Source of the DNA: Paenibacillus guangzhouensis
GTDB lineage: Bacteria; Bacillota; Bacilli; Paenibacillales; Paenibacillaceae
NCBI RefSeq assembly: GCF_009363075.1
Contig: NZ_CP045293.1
Span: 558,001-622,000, forward strand
Length of the DNA stretch: 64,000 bases
Direction: 5' to 3'
Position 1 is the stretch's first letter. Each line of letters opens with the position of its first letter. The position numbers and the translations under genes were made by a program. The notes below the pieces were generated by a model. The model had not been told where the DNA came from, searched no databases, and saw only the letters and a list, made by a program, of their open reading frames with translations. Positions 30,512 through 40,053 of this stretch are shown here, piece after piece.

Positions 30512-32227
30512 ATGACAGTGAAATTCAGACGTAAATGTTCCATCCTAATGGCAGCGCTGTTGGCGGTTGCAGTGGTTGGCTGTTCGAGTGGCGAAAGTGG
30601 TGCGCCGAATACGGCAACAAGCGCCAAGATGGATGATCCAAAGTGGAAAGAGGCAATCACAACGCCTTTTGGCGCATATCCAGAGACCGTAACGTATTCC
30701 GTAGGTCAGATGGCGACGAACTTCTCGCAGCTTGCGGGATCGCCGTACGCGAAAGACAACGCCACGAACAATGTATGGACAAGATATTTCAAGGATAAGC
30801 TCAATGTTCAGAATACATCGAAGTTCGAAGCGAATGATGGTACAGACTACAACCAGAAAGTGTCGATGGCCATCGTCAGCGGAGATATTCCAGATATTAT
30901 GGTCGTGCCAGATTACTCTACCTTGCAGCAGTTATATGAAAATGACCTGATCGCAGATCTGACGGATGTTTACAACAACGCAGCGAGTGATCGGATCAAA
31001 GAAATCTATGATTCTTACGGCGGCCGTGTCCTCGATAGTGCTAAATTCGATGGCAAGCTGATGGCATTGCCAACAACGGAAATCTCGCATGGACCTGGGA
31101 TTCTCTGGCTGCGCAAAGACTGGATGGACAAGCTGGGGCTGCAAGAGCCGAAGACATTAGCGGATGTCGAGCACATCGTATCGGAATTTGTTGCGAAAGA
31201 TCCAGGCGGCAACGGTGCTGGCAAGACGGTAGGTCTTGTTGTAGACAATGAGAATGTTGCAGGGATCTCTGGCGGTCAATATTCCTTCAATAATATTTTT
31301 GCACTATATGGGGCTTACCCAAAACAGTGGATGGATGATGGCAAAGGCAATGCGGTCTACGGATCGATTCAGCCTGCGATGAAGCCGGCACTCACGAAAC
31401 TGTCTGAAATGTACAAAAAAGGCTTGATCGATCGTCAATTCGCGGTACGTACGGGTGATGATCGCAAAGCGTTGCTCACGAGCGGCAAGAGTGGTTCCTT
31501 CCTGGACAACTGGTGGGGAAGCTGGATCGTGGCAGACTCGCTCAAACTGAATAAAGACGCGAAATGGGTATCCTATGTCGCACCGCAATCCGAAGACGGT
31601 TCGCTCACGATGTTCACAGGCAACCCATCCAGCAGCTTCCTCGTGGTACGCAAAGGCTTCGAGCATCCAGAATTGGCAGCGAAAATTGTAAGTCTTCAAT
31701 ATGACTACCAACGTTACCAAGAGAAAGACGAGAAAACGCTCAAGGAATTCTCCGATTATAATTCGATGAACGTTGCAGGTTCACCAATTGTGATCAATAT
31801 CGACTATTACGACGCATTTTACCGCAATGTGGGCATTATGCGTGACGCGCTAGAGACGGGAGACACCAGCAAATTGGTGAGCAACCAAGATATTAATGCT
31901 TACAACTCCTATAAAGGCTACATTGATAGTATCAAAAAAGGAGATAAACCAGATCCAAATGCCTGGGCTGGATATACAGCAAGTATCACGACCGCTAGCT
32001 TAGTTGAGAAATCGAATATTAAAGAAGTGAATCCTCTCTTCTTCGGAAGCACGCCGTCCATGGCATTGAAATGGCCGACGCTCACCAAAATGGAACTTGA
32101 AATGTACCTGAAGATCATTACAGGGGAACAGACACCGGATGACTTTGATAAATTCGTCGAGAGCTGGAATAAGACAGGCGGCGAATTAATTACGAAGGAA
32201 GTCAACGAAGCGATTGCGGCGAAATGA
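30512..32227 (+). CDS. Lipoprotein sugar-binding protein of ABC importer (LplA-like)
   Basis: This 571-residue lipoprotein has the signal peptide MTVKFRRKC... ending VVGC (Cys24 lipidated). It is of the same large LplA/YtcQ subgroup as the 5794 protein; shared segments include GILWLRKDWMDKLGLQEPKT, YGAYPKQW and a C-terminal DDFDKFVESWNKTGGE. AGGGAGG (30497-30503) fits ATG 30512 better than the adjacent GTG 30509. It heads the operon with two permeases, followed by GH13 and debranching-type hydrolases, so an alpha-glucan or isomalto-oligosaccharide is the likely ligand (inference from context). Confidence 0.92.
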   Translation: MTVKFRRKCSILMAALLAVAVVGCSSGESGAPNTATSAKMDDPKWKEAITTPFGAYPETVTYSVGQMATNFSQLAGSPYAKDNATNNVWTRYFKDKLNVQNTSKFEANDGTDYNQKVSMAIVSGDIPDIMVVPDYSTLQQLYENDLIADLTDVYNNAASDRIKEIYDSYGGRVLDSAKFDGKLMALPTTEISHGPGILWLRKDWMDKLGLQEPKTLADVEHIVSEFVAKDPGGNGAGKTVGLVVDNENVAGISGGQYSFNNIFALYGAYPKQWMDDGKGNAVYGSIQPAMKPALTKLSEMYKKGLIDRQFAVRTGDDRKALLTSGKSGSFLDNWWGSWIVADSLKLNKDAKWVSYVAPQSEDGSLTMFTGNPSSSFLVVRKGFEHPELAAKIVSLQYDYQRYQEKDEKTLKEFSDYNSMNVAGSPIVINIDYYDAFYRNVGIMRDALETGDTSKLVSNQDINAYNSYKGYIDSIKKGDKPDPNAWAGYTASITTASLVEKSNIKEVNPLFFGSTPSMALKWPTLTKMELEMYLKIITGEQTPDDFDKFVESWNKTGGELITKEVNEAIAAK

Positions 32228-32248
32228 TGTTGAAAGAGATGATTCGAA

Positions 32249-33139
32249 ATGAAAAATAAAAAAGATCAGACGGCGTTCCATTTCATGCTGGCGCCTAGCA
32301 TGATATTTCTCATCATATTTTCGTTCATTCCGATGTTCGGTATTGTGATGGCTTTTCAGAACTATATCCCGGCGAAGGGGATTACAGGTTCGTCTTGGGT
32401 GGGGCTGGACAACTTCAAGTTCATGCTCCAAATCCCGGACAGCAAACAAATTTTCGCGAATACGATCATCATCGCGGTGTGGAAGATCATTGTCGGCACG
32501 ATTGTGTCGATCGTGTTCGCGTTACTTCTCAATGAAATTCGCGTACGGTTCGCGAAGCGGTTCATGCAGACGGTGGTCTATCTACCGAACTTCTTGTCAT
32601 GGGCGATTCTCGCGACCGTCGTGATGAATATTTTCTCTTATGAAGGTCCGGTGAATGCGGTCCTAAGCTGGTTCGGCATTGATCCTGTCTTGTTCATGGC
32701 CAGCAACACATGGTTCAGACCGATGCTCGTCTTGACGGATGTCTGGAAGGGCTTCGGCTACGGTTCGATTATTTATTTGGCATCCCTAACAGCGATTGAT
32801 CCGGGATTGTATGAGGCGGCTTCGATTGATGGCGCGAACCGATTCAAGAAACTGTGGTACGTTACGTTACCCGGTCTGATGCCAACGATCCTGCTCGTTA
32901 CGACGCTCAATCTGCCGAACGTACTCAATGCCGGATTCGATCAAATCTTCAATCTGTATAATCCGCTGGTTTACCAGACGGCCGATATCATCGATACGTA
33001 TGTCTATCGGGTGGGTCTTGTGGAAAGACAATATAGCTTAGGTACGACCGTGGGTCTATTGCGATCCGTTGTCGGCATCATCTTGATTCTTTCCGCGAAC
33101 AAATTGGCTCAGAAGCTTACAGATTATCGTATTTTTTAG
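32249..33139 (+). CDS. ABC importer permease, LplB type
   Basis: This 296-residue permease has six membrane helices and an EAA loop (YEAASIDGANRFKKLWYVTLPG). Its N- and C-terminal signatures (MAFQNYIPAKGI, AQKLTDYRIF) closely match the 7576 permease (MAFQKYIPSKGL, AYKIADYRIF), so the two loci are paralogous. It lies only 21 nt after the binding-protein gene, the one case of the five importers here without a hairpin between them. Confidence 0.92.
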   Translation: MKNKKDQTAFHFMLAPSMIFLIIFSFIPMFGIVMAFQNYIPAKGITGSSWVGLDNFKFMLQIPDSKQIFANTIIIAVWKIIVGTIVSIVFALLLNEIRVRFAKRFMQTVVYLPNFLSWAILATVVMNIFSYEGPVNAVLSWFGIDPVLFMASNTWFRPMLVLTDVWKGFGYGSIIYLASLTAIDPGLYEAASIDGANRFKKLWYVTLPGLMPTILLVTTLNLPNVLNAGFDQIFNLYNPLVYQTADIIDTYVYRVGLVERQYSLGTTVGLLRSVVGIILILSANKLAQKLTDYRIF

Positions 33140-33145
33140 AAGGGG

Positions 33146-34033
33146 GTGCCTCCCATTTACGCACATACCGTCAAGAGCCGCATCGCGGATGTTATCATCT
33201 GGGTACTGCTGCTGGCTTTTACGTTGTCCTGTCTTATTCCTTTAGTCAACTTAGTCGCGATTTCCTTCAGTGACAATGCGGCGGCTTCCGCCAATATGGT
33301 TAGTATTTTTCCGGTGAATCCGACATTCAGCTCGTATGAGAAGCTGCTCTCGGATACCCAATTCTGGCGTTCCTTCATGATCTCGGTGGAACGGGTTGTC
33401 TTAGGTTTGCTCGTGAATATGGTCTTGATGATTCTCACAGCCTATCCGTTGTCGAAGAGCTCGAAGCAATTCCGCGGCCAGAAAATTTATATGAATCTCG
33501 TCATTTTCGCGATGTTATTCTCGGGTGGCTTGATTCCGACGTTCATGGTGGTAAAGGAGCTTCATCTCTTGGACTCCATCTGGGCGCTCATCCTGCCTGG
33601 GGCGGTGCCGATCGGGAATGTCATCTTGCTGATGAACGCCTTCCGCGCCGTACCGAAATCGCTGGAAGAAGCGGCGAAGATCGATGGGGCTTCCCAGTGG
33701 CGAATTCTTGCCCGCATCTATCTGCCGGTCGTGAAGCCCACGCTGGCGACGGTTGCGTTGTTTACGATCGTTGGGCATTGGAATGACTATTTCGGCGCTT
33801 TGGTGTATATCAGCAAGACGATGAACTACCCGCTTCAGACGTATATTCAGCAATTGAGCGTAGAAGTTCAGAACATCACGGATCCTGAGAAACTGATGGA
33901 ACTTGCGAAAATCTCGAATAAGACGCTGAACGCGGCGAAGATCGTCGTCTCGACATTGCCGCTGCTGCTCATTTATCCGTTCATGCAGAAATATTTCGTA
34001 TCCGGAATCGTCGTAGGTTCCGTGAAAGAATAA
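33146..34033 (+). CDS. ABC importer permease, YtcP type
   Basis: This 295-residue permease has six membrane helices, an EAA loop (LEEAAKIDGASQWRILARI) and the C-terminal FMQKYFVSGIVVGSVKE signature shared with the 8494 permease. The only standard start near the N-terminus is GTG 33146, but this codon is part of the Shine-Dalgarno-like AAGGGGGTG itself. ATT 33155, six bases after it, is a better-spaced though non-standard start; the protein would lose three residues. It completes the channel with the 32249 permease. Confidence 0.9.
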   Translation: MPPIYAHTVKSRIADVIIWVLLLAFTLSCLIPLVNLVAISFSDNAAASANMVSIFPVNPTFSSYEKLLSDTQFWRSFMISVERVVLGLLVNMVLMILTAYPLSKSSKQFRGQKIYMNLVIFAMLFSGGLIPTFMVVKELHLLDSIWALILPGAVPIGNVILLMNAFRAVPKSLEEAAKIDGASQWRILARIYLPVVKPTLATVALFTIVGHWNDYFGALVYISKTMNYPLQTYIQQLSVEVQNITDPEKLMELAKISNKTLNAAKIVVSTLPLLLIYPFMQKYFVSGIVVGSVKE

Positions 34034-34046
34034 GCTTGGCAGCCGG

Positions 34047-34068
34047 CCGCTATGAGGAATCATGGCGG
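34047..34068 (+). terminator. Weak terminator-like hairpin after importer operon
   Basis: CCGCTATGA (34047-34055) pairs with TCATGGCGG (34060-34068) across a GGAA tetraloop. There is no long T-run, so it may be only partial and the GH13 gene may be read through. Confidence 0.45.
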
Positions 34069-34168
34069 TCTGCTATTTGAGAAGAACTATTGTACAATGG
34101 AGTAGAAGAACATAAACAGAAGCCATGCAGGCATTGCGATGGTGATAGGAGAAAGGTTTGAAAATACG

Positions 34169-35836
34169 ATGAAAAAAACATGGTGGAAAGAAGCGGTAGC
34201 CTATCAGGTATACCCGAGAAGCTTCATGGATTCGAACGGCGACGGGATCGGCGATTTGCAAGGGATGATCTCGAAGCTCGATTATATTAAGGAGCTTGGC
34301 ATTGATGTCATCTGGATTTGTCCGATGTACAAGTCGCCGAATGACGATAACGGCTATGATATTAGCGACTATCAAGACATCATGGACGAGTTCGGCACGA
34401 TGGCCGATTTCGATCAGCTCCTTGCAGAAGTACACAAGCGCGGCATGAAGCTGATCATCGACCTAGTCATTAACCATACGAGCGACGAACACCCATGGTT
34501 CATCGAGTCCCGTTCCTCGAAGGATAATCCGAAGCGGGATTGGTATATCTGGAGAGACGGAAAGAACGGGCAAGAGCCTAACAACTGGGAGAGTATCTTC
34601 AGCGGCCCGGCATGGGAGTATGACAAAGCGACGGATCAATATTACATGCATATTTTCTCGACGAAGCAGCCTGATCTGAATTGGCGTAATCCTGAAGTGC
34701 GTCAGTCGCTCTATCAGATGATGAACTGGTGGCTCGACAAAGGCATTGACGGGTTCCGCGTCGATGCGATCAGCCATATCAACAAAGAAGATGGACTTCG
34801 CGACATGGATAACCCGAACAACCTGAAATATGTGCCGTCGTATGACAAGCACATGAATGTTCCGGGCATTCAGGCGTATCTAGAGGAGCTGAAGCAGGAG
34901 ACGCTCGCGAAATACGACGTGATGACGGTCGGTGAAGCGAACGGCGTGCGAAGCGATAACATCGAAGATATTATCGATTGGGTTGGCGAGGACAAAGGAA
35001 AGTTCAATATGATCTTCCAATTCGAGCACCTCGGCTTATGGAATGTGACAAGTGAAGGCAGCCGCCTCAATATACTAGGTCTTAAGAAGACGTTAACGAA
35101 ATGGCAGAAGACGCTTGAAGGCATAGGCTGGAACGCGTTGTTCATCGAAAATCATGATCAGCCGCGCCGCGTCTCGACGTGGGGGAATGACAAGGAATAC
35201 TGGTACGAGAGCGCAACGGCGCTGGCAACCATGTACTTCTTGATGCAAGGAACGCCGTTCATCTATCAAGGGCAAGAAATCGGCATGACGAACGTGCAAT
35301 TCGCGACGATTGAAGAGTACGACGATGTCGCCGTCCATAATATGTATCGTCTGCAGCGAGAAGCCGGTGTGCCGCACGAGGAGATTATGAAGTCGATCTG
35401 GGTGACCAGCCGCGATAACTCGAGAACGCCAATGCAATGGTCTGCTGAGGAGAATGCAGGTTTCACGACAGGGAAGCCTTGGATCGGCGTCAATGCCAAT
35501 TACACGCAAATCAACGTCGCGGATCAAATGAAGGACAAAGGTTCCATCCTTCATTTCTATAAGAAAATGATTCAGCTCAAGAAAGCGCATGAGCTATTTA
35601 CATATGGTGCTTATGAGCTCGTGCTGCCAGAGCACCCGTCGGTGTTCGCCTATACGCGCACAATGGATGGGGAGCAGGCGCTTATCGTAACCAATTTGTC
35701 GGAAGAAGCGGTAGAACTAAGTGCGGAGGAATTCAGCCTCGAGGGTACGACGTTATCACTTGCGAACTATTCGGAAGGCGAGAACGCGTTCACGCTGCGC
35801 CCTTATGAAGCGAGAGTCTATCACAAGACCTTGTAA
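34169..35836 (+). CDS. GH13 alpha-glucosidase / oligo-1,6-glucosidase
   Basis: This 555-residue cytoplasmic enzyme has the same length as MalL-type oligo-1,6-glucosidases and carries all GH13 motifs: DLVINHTS (region I), GFRVDAISHI with nucleophile Asp near 198, TVGEANG with the acid/base Glu near 256, and ENHDQPR with the third Asp near 329. It hydrolyses alpha-1,6 (and often alpha-1,4) bonds of short oligosaccharides from the non-reducing end. The frame is open to ATG 34139, but the family start matches MKKTWWKEAVAYQVYPRSF at 34169. It follows the importer genes and precedes the debranching-type gene, which fits isomalto-oligosaccharide or panose use. Confidence 0.9.
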   Translation: MKKTWWKEAVAYQVYPRSFMDSNGDGIGDLQGMISKLDYIKELGIDVIWICPMYKSPNDDNGYDISDYQDIMDEFGTMADFDQLLAEVHKRGMKLIIDLVINHTSDEHPWFIESRSSKDNPKRDWYIWRDGKNGQEPNNWESIFSGPAWEYDKATDQYYMHIFSTKQPDLNWRNPEVRQSLYQMMNWWLDKGIDGFRVDAISHINKEDGLRDMDNPNNLKYVPSYDKHMNVPGIQAYLEELKQETLAKYDVMTVGEANGVRSDNIEDIIDWVGEDKGKFNMIFQFEHLGLWNVTSEGSRLNILGLKKTLTKWQKTLEGIGWNALFIENHDQPRRVSTWGNDKEYWYESATALATMYFLMQGTPFIYQGQEIGMTNVQFATIEEYDDVAVHNMYRLQREAGVPHEEIMKSIWVTSRDNSRTPMQWSAEENAGFTTGKPWIGVNANYTQINVADQMKDKGSILHFYKKMIQLKKAHELFTYGAYELVLPEHPSVFAYTRTMDGEQALIVTNLSEEAVELSAEEFSLEGTTLSLANYSEGENAFTLRPYEARVYHKTL

Positions 35837-35876
35837 AGTACGGCGATATGAATATTGAAATGCTAGGAGGATCGGT

Positions 35877-38108
35877 ATGATTCTGGATCAGACCCAAGCA
35901 TCCAAGCTGGATGAGATGAAAATATATGTTCCGCGAGAGGCGAATCGCCAGATTTCGTTCACGAATAAAGAAGCGGCATTCTATTTCACCCAATCGCATG
36001 TTACGAATCATCAGGAACATGCTTATTTCGAAGGGATGAATATCGCGAAGAATCGCGTGTTTGGCGGATACACGTTATACGCTGGCGGATCGCTGCTGGA
36101 TAATCAACAAGCCAAAGTATGGGTGTACCCGTACAAAATGGTGCGTCAACACGGAGGCGGGCTTACGGAAGAACTGTGGATGTTCGATCATAAGAATCTG
36201 CTCGAGGTCCGACTTACTGGCACATTGCAGACTACGATGGGAATTACGTTAAAGGGCGAGCAGCTGAGTGTGATGGAAGGACAAGAGCATGTCGCTACCT
36301 ACCGTTCGATGGAAGGGAACTTCATCATCGCGGTGAGCGGCATTCGCGAGGTGCCGCTTCATCAGGAAGATCGCATGTGCACCGTGGATGCGGGTTCTGA
36401 AGGATTCTATATCGCGGTCGGCAAGACGGTAGAGGAAGCGTTGGAATTGATTCGTGAGGCACGGATACATGCATCGCAATGGAAACAAGAACGCAGGCAG
36501 CGCATGGAGCAATTCCTGCACTATAATGCATATGTCGTTAGTGACGACGCGAAACTGACGCTCGCACTCCAGTGGCTTCACCTGACGATGGACCAATTGG
36601 TTACGCGGCAGCAGGGTGACGGGATCTATGCTGGATTGCCGTGGTTCAATGAGTATTGGGGCCGGGATCAGTTCATAGCGATGCCAGGAGCGACGTTAGT
36701 AACGGGACAATTCGAGACGGCGCGCCATATTCTGCTCTCTTTCGCGAAGTTCCAGAATACGGATGAGACTTCCCTCTATTATGGCCGCGTGCCGAACATT
36801 CTGGCACCGGGGAACATCGACTATCATACGACGGATGGTACGCCGCGATTCATTATTCAGTTGCAGGATTACGTGAAATATTCCGGCGATACGGCAGTGA
36901 TTGAGGAGCTCTATCCAGCGGTTGTCCGCAGCATCGAAGGCTCGGTCAAGTACTGGGTGGATGATAAGGGCTATTTGATGCATGCCGACAATGAGACGTG
37001 GATGGATGCGCGGGATGGGGAATTGAAGTCCTACTCGCCTAGAGATACGCGGGCGAACGATATTCAAGCGCTCTGGTATAACCAGCTGCGTTCGGGTATT
37101 TATTTCGCCGAATACATGAAGGAAGAGGCGCATGTGAAGGCGTGGACCGCGATTGCGGATCGGTTGAAGCAGCATTTTGAGGCAGATTTCGTGAATCCGG
37201 CCTATCCGTATCTTGCAGATCGGCTCAGCGCGGAAGACGAGCCGGAGTTCTCGCTGCGTCCGAACCAGCTGTTTGCGATGGATATGGTGAGTGACGATGA
37301 CTTCAAAACGAAGGTTACTCGCACGGCATGGGAAGAACTCGTATATCCATGGGGCGTAGCGTCTCTGGATCGGCACCATCCATTCTTCCATCCATTCCAT
37401 CTGACGCATCACTATCATAAGGACGCTGCTTACCATAACGGTGCGGTCTGGTTATGGCTGAACGGCATTGCGATGCAGCGGATGATCGAAGCGGGGCAAG
37501 AAGAGATCGCTTACGAGCTATTCAAGAATATGAACTGGCAAGCGCTCAACCTCGGCGTTGTGGGCGGATTGTGCGAGAATATGGATGCGTACCCGCATGA
37601 AGGCGCGGATTGGGCGACATTGACGGGAGCGTATCTTCAAGCGTGGTCCAATGCAGAGCATCTTCGCGTATGGTACCAGTACTTCCTCGGCATTCGCCCG
37701 GATCTGATCAGCCATACGCTTACGATCGCACCGCGCGTTCCTGCCGAAATTACGTCGCTGAACTATCATGCCAACATCGGGCAAGGCCGGGTTGAAGCTG
37801 CATTTACACGTGGCGTGGAGACGACGTACCGCTACGCGTTCAAGGAGGTAGGTCTTCGCGTCGTGATCGATCTTGCTGCTTATGACCTGATTACGGTTGA
37901 TGTCGCACCGAATACGGAACTGATCGTGAAGCAAGCTGGTCCTGCGTTATCGGTAACGGCATACGATGCGGAGGGGCAGGTGCTCCAGACAATCGAAGCC
38001 ACCGAATCGAAGGTGCGTGTAGAACAAGGGAAGCAATATGACCACATCATGAAGGGTGTTACGTTTGCGCAGCCGGTGGGGCTGGAGAATCATCCGGTAA
38101 TGCATTAA
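35877..38108 (+). CDS. Amylo-alpha-1,6-glucosidase-like (GDE-type) glycosidase
   Basis: This 743-residue protein has no signal peptide. Residues of about 240-640 form the (alpha/alpha)6-barrel of glycogen-debranching-type glucosidases, with GLPWFNEYWGRDQFIAMPGA near 255-275, NILAPGNIDYHTTDGTPRF, DADNETWMDA-like and SPRDTRANDIQALWYN segments. The N-terminal quarter is a beta-rich domain and the C-terminus has another beta domain. Such enzymes hydrolyse alpha-1,6-glucosidic branches. It begins 40 nt after the GH13 gene with an AGGAGG site, so the two are probably co-expressed. The exact substrate cannot be read from sequence. It ends at the terminator 38134-38182. Confidence 0.85.
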   Translation: MILDQTQASKLDEMKIYVPREANRQISFTNKEAAFYFTQSHVTNHQEHAYFEGMNIAKNRVFGGYTLYAGGSLLDNQQAKVWVYPYKMVRQHGGGLTEELWMFDHKNLLEVRLTGTLQTTMGITLKGEQLSVMEGQEHVATYRSMEGNFIIAVSGIREVPLHQEDRMCTVDAGSEGFYIAVGKTVEEALELIREARIHASQWKQERRQRMEQFLHYNAYVVSDDAKLTLALQWLHLTMDQLVTRQQGDGIYAGLPWFNEYWGRDQFIAMPGATLVTGQFETARHILLSFAKFQNTDETSLYYGRVPNILAPGNIDYHTTDGTPRFIIQLQDYVKYSGDTAVIEELYPAVVRSIEGSVKYWVDDKGYLMHADNETWMDARDGELKSYSPRDTRANDIQALWYNQLRSGIYFAEYMKEEAHVKAWTAIADRLKQHFEADFVNPAYPYLADRLSAEDEPEFSLRPNQLFAMDMVSDDDFKTKVTRTAWEELVYPWGVASLDRHHPFFHPFHLTHHYHKDAAYHNGAVWLWLNGIAMQRMIEAGQEEIAYELFKNMNWQALNLGVVGGLCENMDAYPHEGADWATLTGAYLQAWSNAEHLRVWYQYFLGIRPDLISHTLTIAPRVPAEITSLNYHANIGQGRVEAAFTRGVETTYRYAFKEVGLRVVIDLAAYDLITVDVAPNTELIVKQAGPALSVTAYDAEGQVLQTIEATESKVRVEQGKQYDHIMKGVTFAQPVGLENHPVMH

Positions 38109-38133
38109 TCGAGCCTCCAACGATATAAGAAAA

Positions 38134-38182
38134 AATAAAAGATACCATTTCCTTTTGAGGATTTGGTATCTTTTATTTTTTT
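38134..38182. terminator. Bidirectional terminator
   Basis: AATAAAAGATACCA (38134-38147) pairs perfectly over 14 bp with TGGTATCTTTTATT (38164-38177). T-runs occur on the 3' side of both strands. It lies between the convergent debranching-type gene and the AraC/binding-domain regulator gene. Confidence 0.9.
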
Positions 38183-38298
38183 GCTGACAGATCTATCACT
38201 CGTATTTAAAAAATTTAAAAAGAATGATCATATCGTAAAAGCAATTTTGAAAATCATGTTTCTCTATCCTCCTAGGATAAATCGTTATTCTCGGATGT

Positions 38299-39903
38299 TC
38301 AGACAAATGATAGGAAATAATCCACCATCGCCTGCAACATCACCTCACGTCCGATCGGTCCCCACGGGTCCCATTCCTTTGATTCAGGGATATAAATATG
38401 GTTGTTCCGTACCGCTTGAAGCGATGACCAACGCGGGTCCTGCTGAACGGCTTCGATCTCGCGCGCCTCGCTCCAGATAATAAGAATATGCTCGGGATTC
38501 AGCTCGATGAGCCGTTCGAATGCATGGCTCTGATAGGCCGCGTGCGTGATGCGCTCATCGGGCTTAAATTGCAGTCTTTGGTAGAACAGATCGGTCAGCG
38601 TATGGTCCTTGATGCCATAGAGGCGACAGTCTCCCGGCATGAGGCGTATGATCACCCAAGAGCCTTGACGCGTGATTGGCGTGAGCATTTTACGGGTTTT
38701 CTGCTCTAGCTTAGCAAGATTGCGAATGATTCGTTCGGCCTCCGGTTCTTTCTCCATTCGTTTGGCTATGACGCGCAAATACTGCTCCCAACTGGTTGAG
38801 GCATGAATGAACAGTGTATTCCCCGCTCGGTTCCATTGATGATCGTTTGGGTGACTCAGCGTCTCTGCCTTGAAAATGATATCCGGGCCGAGATGCAGGA
38901 CATCGCTGGATGAAATCGGTCGATCGGCATCGAGTGGAATCGTGCCTTGCAGGCGTTTATGTAGATAGCTAGGGAACCCGGAGGGGGTATCAAAATATTT
39001 CGGAAAAGCAGGTGCGGCGATCGGTTGATACCCGAGCGCGAGCAAATGATCCTGCAGTAGATATCGACTTACGACCGCAATTTTCTTATCACTCCGCTGC
39101 AGATAGGCAGAGGGCGACATGCCCTCTGTTTTTTTGAATACACGGCTGAAATAAAGCTCATCTTGATACCCGACGTGAACGGCGATTTCACGGAGTGTGG
39201 AATGGCGGTCCATCATCAGCTCCTTGGCGCGCAGCATTCGTATCTGCGTTAGATAGTTGCCTGGTGTCATCGTCGTTAATTTCTTGAATGCACGGCAATA
39301 GGAACTTTGGGTCATCCCTGCAAGCGAAGGCATTTCGTTGAGCTGAAGGGGCTTAGCATAATTTTCTTCCATATAGGTAATCGTCTTGCGGATATTGTCA
39401 TCCATCGACAGCGTTTGTGTGGTCTGCTGATCCTGTAGGTACAATAGCATTTCGTTGAAATAGATTTGCAGCTTCAGGCGATTCCGTTCGCTCAGTTTTT
39501 GCATCGCGCTTCTGCACTTGTAGAGGAAGGTATCGATGAACGCGTGCGACACCTGCAGTGTAGGATCTTCACTGTCGTGGAACAGGGATGTCGCTGCCGA
39601 ATGCGCCTCAATTATATCATAGGCAGGCTTGAACTGAATGGATTGGTAGTGCAGCAGATGCAGCTGCAGCAGCTTACGCGACTGATTAATGATCTGCACG
39701 CTGTCATTCGGATGGACGAGCACCGTAGTTCCAACAGTTAAGGGATATCGTGTGCCATTCACGAAGATGACGCCGGTGCCGCCTAATACGAAGACGATGC
39801 CTGACTGGCGGAAGCGATGTGGTTTCATTCGAAACCCTGCGGGGTATTCATGTGATTTCAATCGGGTAAGGATATATGTCGAGAACGGTTTCTTCTGAGT
39901 CAA
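38299..39903 (-). CDS. AraC regulator fused to siderophore-binding domain (Btr-like)
   Basis: This 534-residue protein has an N-terminal cupin-like region (about 20-100), an AraC double helix-turn-helix (about 170-270; VGYQDELYFSRVFKKTEGMSPSAYL), and a C-terminal periplasmic-binding-protein fold (about 275-534; IAVVSRYLLQDHLLALGYQPIAAP, EHILIIWSEAREIEAV). Bacillus Btr, with this architecture, binds a ferric siderophore and activates the uptake operon. The start is TTG at 39901-39903, 6 nt after GGGAGG; the upstream in-frame ATG 39918 has no ribosome-binding site. A Fur box overlaps its promoter, and the divergent operon encodes the uptake system, so iron starvation plus siderophore presence is the likely double signal. 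Confidence 0.9.
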   Translation of the reverse strand: MTQKKPFSTYILTRLKSHEYPAGFRMKPHRFRQSGIVFVLGGTGVIFVNGTRYPLTVGTTVLVHPNDSVQIINQSRKLLQLHLLHYQSIQFKPAYDIIEAHSAATSLFHDSEDPTLQVSHAFIDTFLYKCRSAMQKLSERNRLKLQIYFNEMLLYLQDQQTTQTLSMDDNIRKTITYMEENYAKPLQLNEMPSLAGMTQSSYCRAFKKLTTMTPGNYLTQIRMLRAKELMMDRHSTLREIAVHVGYQDELYFSRVFKKTEGMSPSAYLQRSDKKIAVVSRYLLQDHLLALGYQPIAAPAFPKYFDTPSGFPSYLHKRLQGTIPLDADRPISSSDVLHLGPDIIFKAETLSHPNDHQWNRAGNTLFIHASTSWEQYLRVIAKRMEKEPEAERIIRNLAKLEQKTRKMLTPITRQGSWVIIRLMPGDCRLYGIKDHTLTDLFYQRLQFKPDERITHAAYQSHAFERLIELNPEHILIIWSEAREIEAVQQDPRWSSLQAVRNNHIYIPESKEWDPWGPIGREVMLQAMVDYFLSFV

Positions 39904-39938
39904 ACCGATGCCTCCCATTCATGCTGATATGAATTTAA

Positions 39939-39953
39939 TGATAATGATTATCA
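39939..39953. promoter_or_regulatory. Fur box 1
   Basis: TGATAATGATTATCA is a perfect 7-1-7 inverted repeat, identical to the classic Fur consensus. It covers the presumed transcription start of the minus-strand regulator gene. Confidence 0.9.
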
Positions 39954-39981
39954 CTATAGTGGATATTGACGATTTTGTCCA
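39953..39981 (-). promoter_or_regulatory. Promoter of Btr-like regulator gene
   Basis: On the minus strand: TGGACA (39976-39981), a 17-nt spacer and TATAGT (39953-39958), directly followed by Fur box 1. Confidence 0.65.
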
Positions 39982-39995
39982 TGTGAATCGGACAA
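39975..39995. promoter_or_regulatory. Inverted repeat, candidate Btr-like operator
   Basis: TTGTCC and GGACAA form an inverted repeat with a 9-nt spacer. The left arm lies in the -35 of the regulator's own promoter, and the repeat ends 9 bp before the weak -35 of the uptake operon. That position suits repression of one promoter and activation of the other. Confidence 0.5.
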
Positions 39996-40004
39996 TAGTG
40001 TGTA

Positions 40005-40033
40005 TATTCAATGATAAATCAGATCGTTACAAT
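40005..40033 (+). promoter_or_regulatory. Probable promoter of siderophore uptake operon
   Basis: TATTCA (40005-40010), a 17-nt spacer and TACAAT (40028-40033). The -35 is poor, which fits activation. Fur box 2 lies right at the expected transcription start, mirroring the divergent promoter. Confidence 0.45.
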
Positions 40034-40038
40034 GTTAT

Positions 40039-40053
40039 TGAAAATGATTATCA
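40039..40053. promoter_or_regulatory. Fur box 2
   Basis: TGAAAATGATTATCA matches the Fur consensus TGATAATGATTATCA at 14 of 15 positions. It controls the uptake operon. Confidence 0.85.

Noticed and set aside
34064-34096. Promoter TTGAGA/TACAAT before the GH13 gene
   Set aside because: The boxes are only 10 nt apart, and no suitable -35 lies 16-18 nt before TACAAT.
36696-37436. 246-codon minus-strand frame opposite the debranching-type gene
   Set aside because: It is an antisense shadow of a well-supported gene, with no start signal or recognisable domain.
38265-38281. Terminator TATCCT/AGGATA at the end of the Btr-like gene
   Set aside because: The stem is only 6 bp with a 3-nt loop and no T-run; the bidirectional terminator at 38134-38182 explains the end better.
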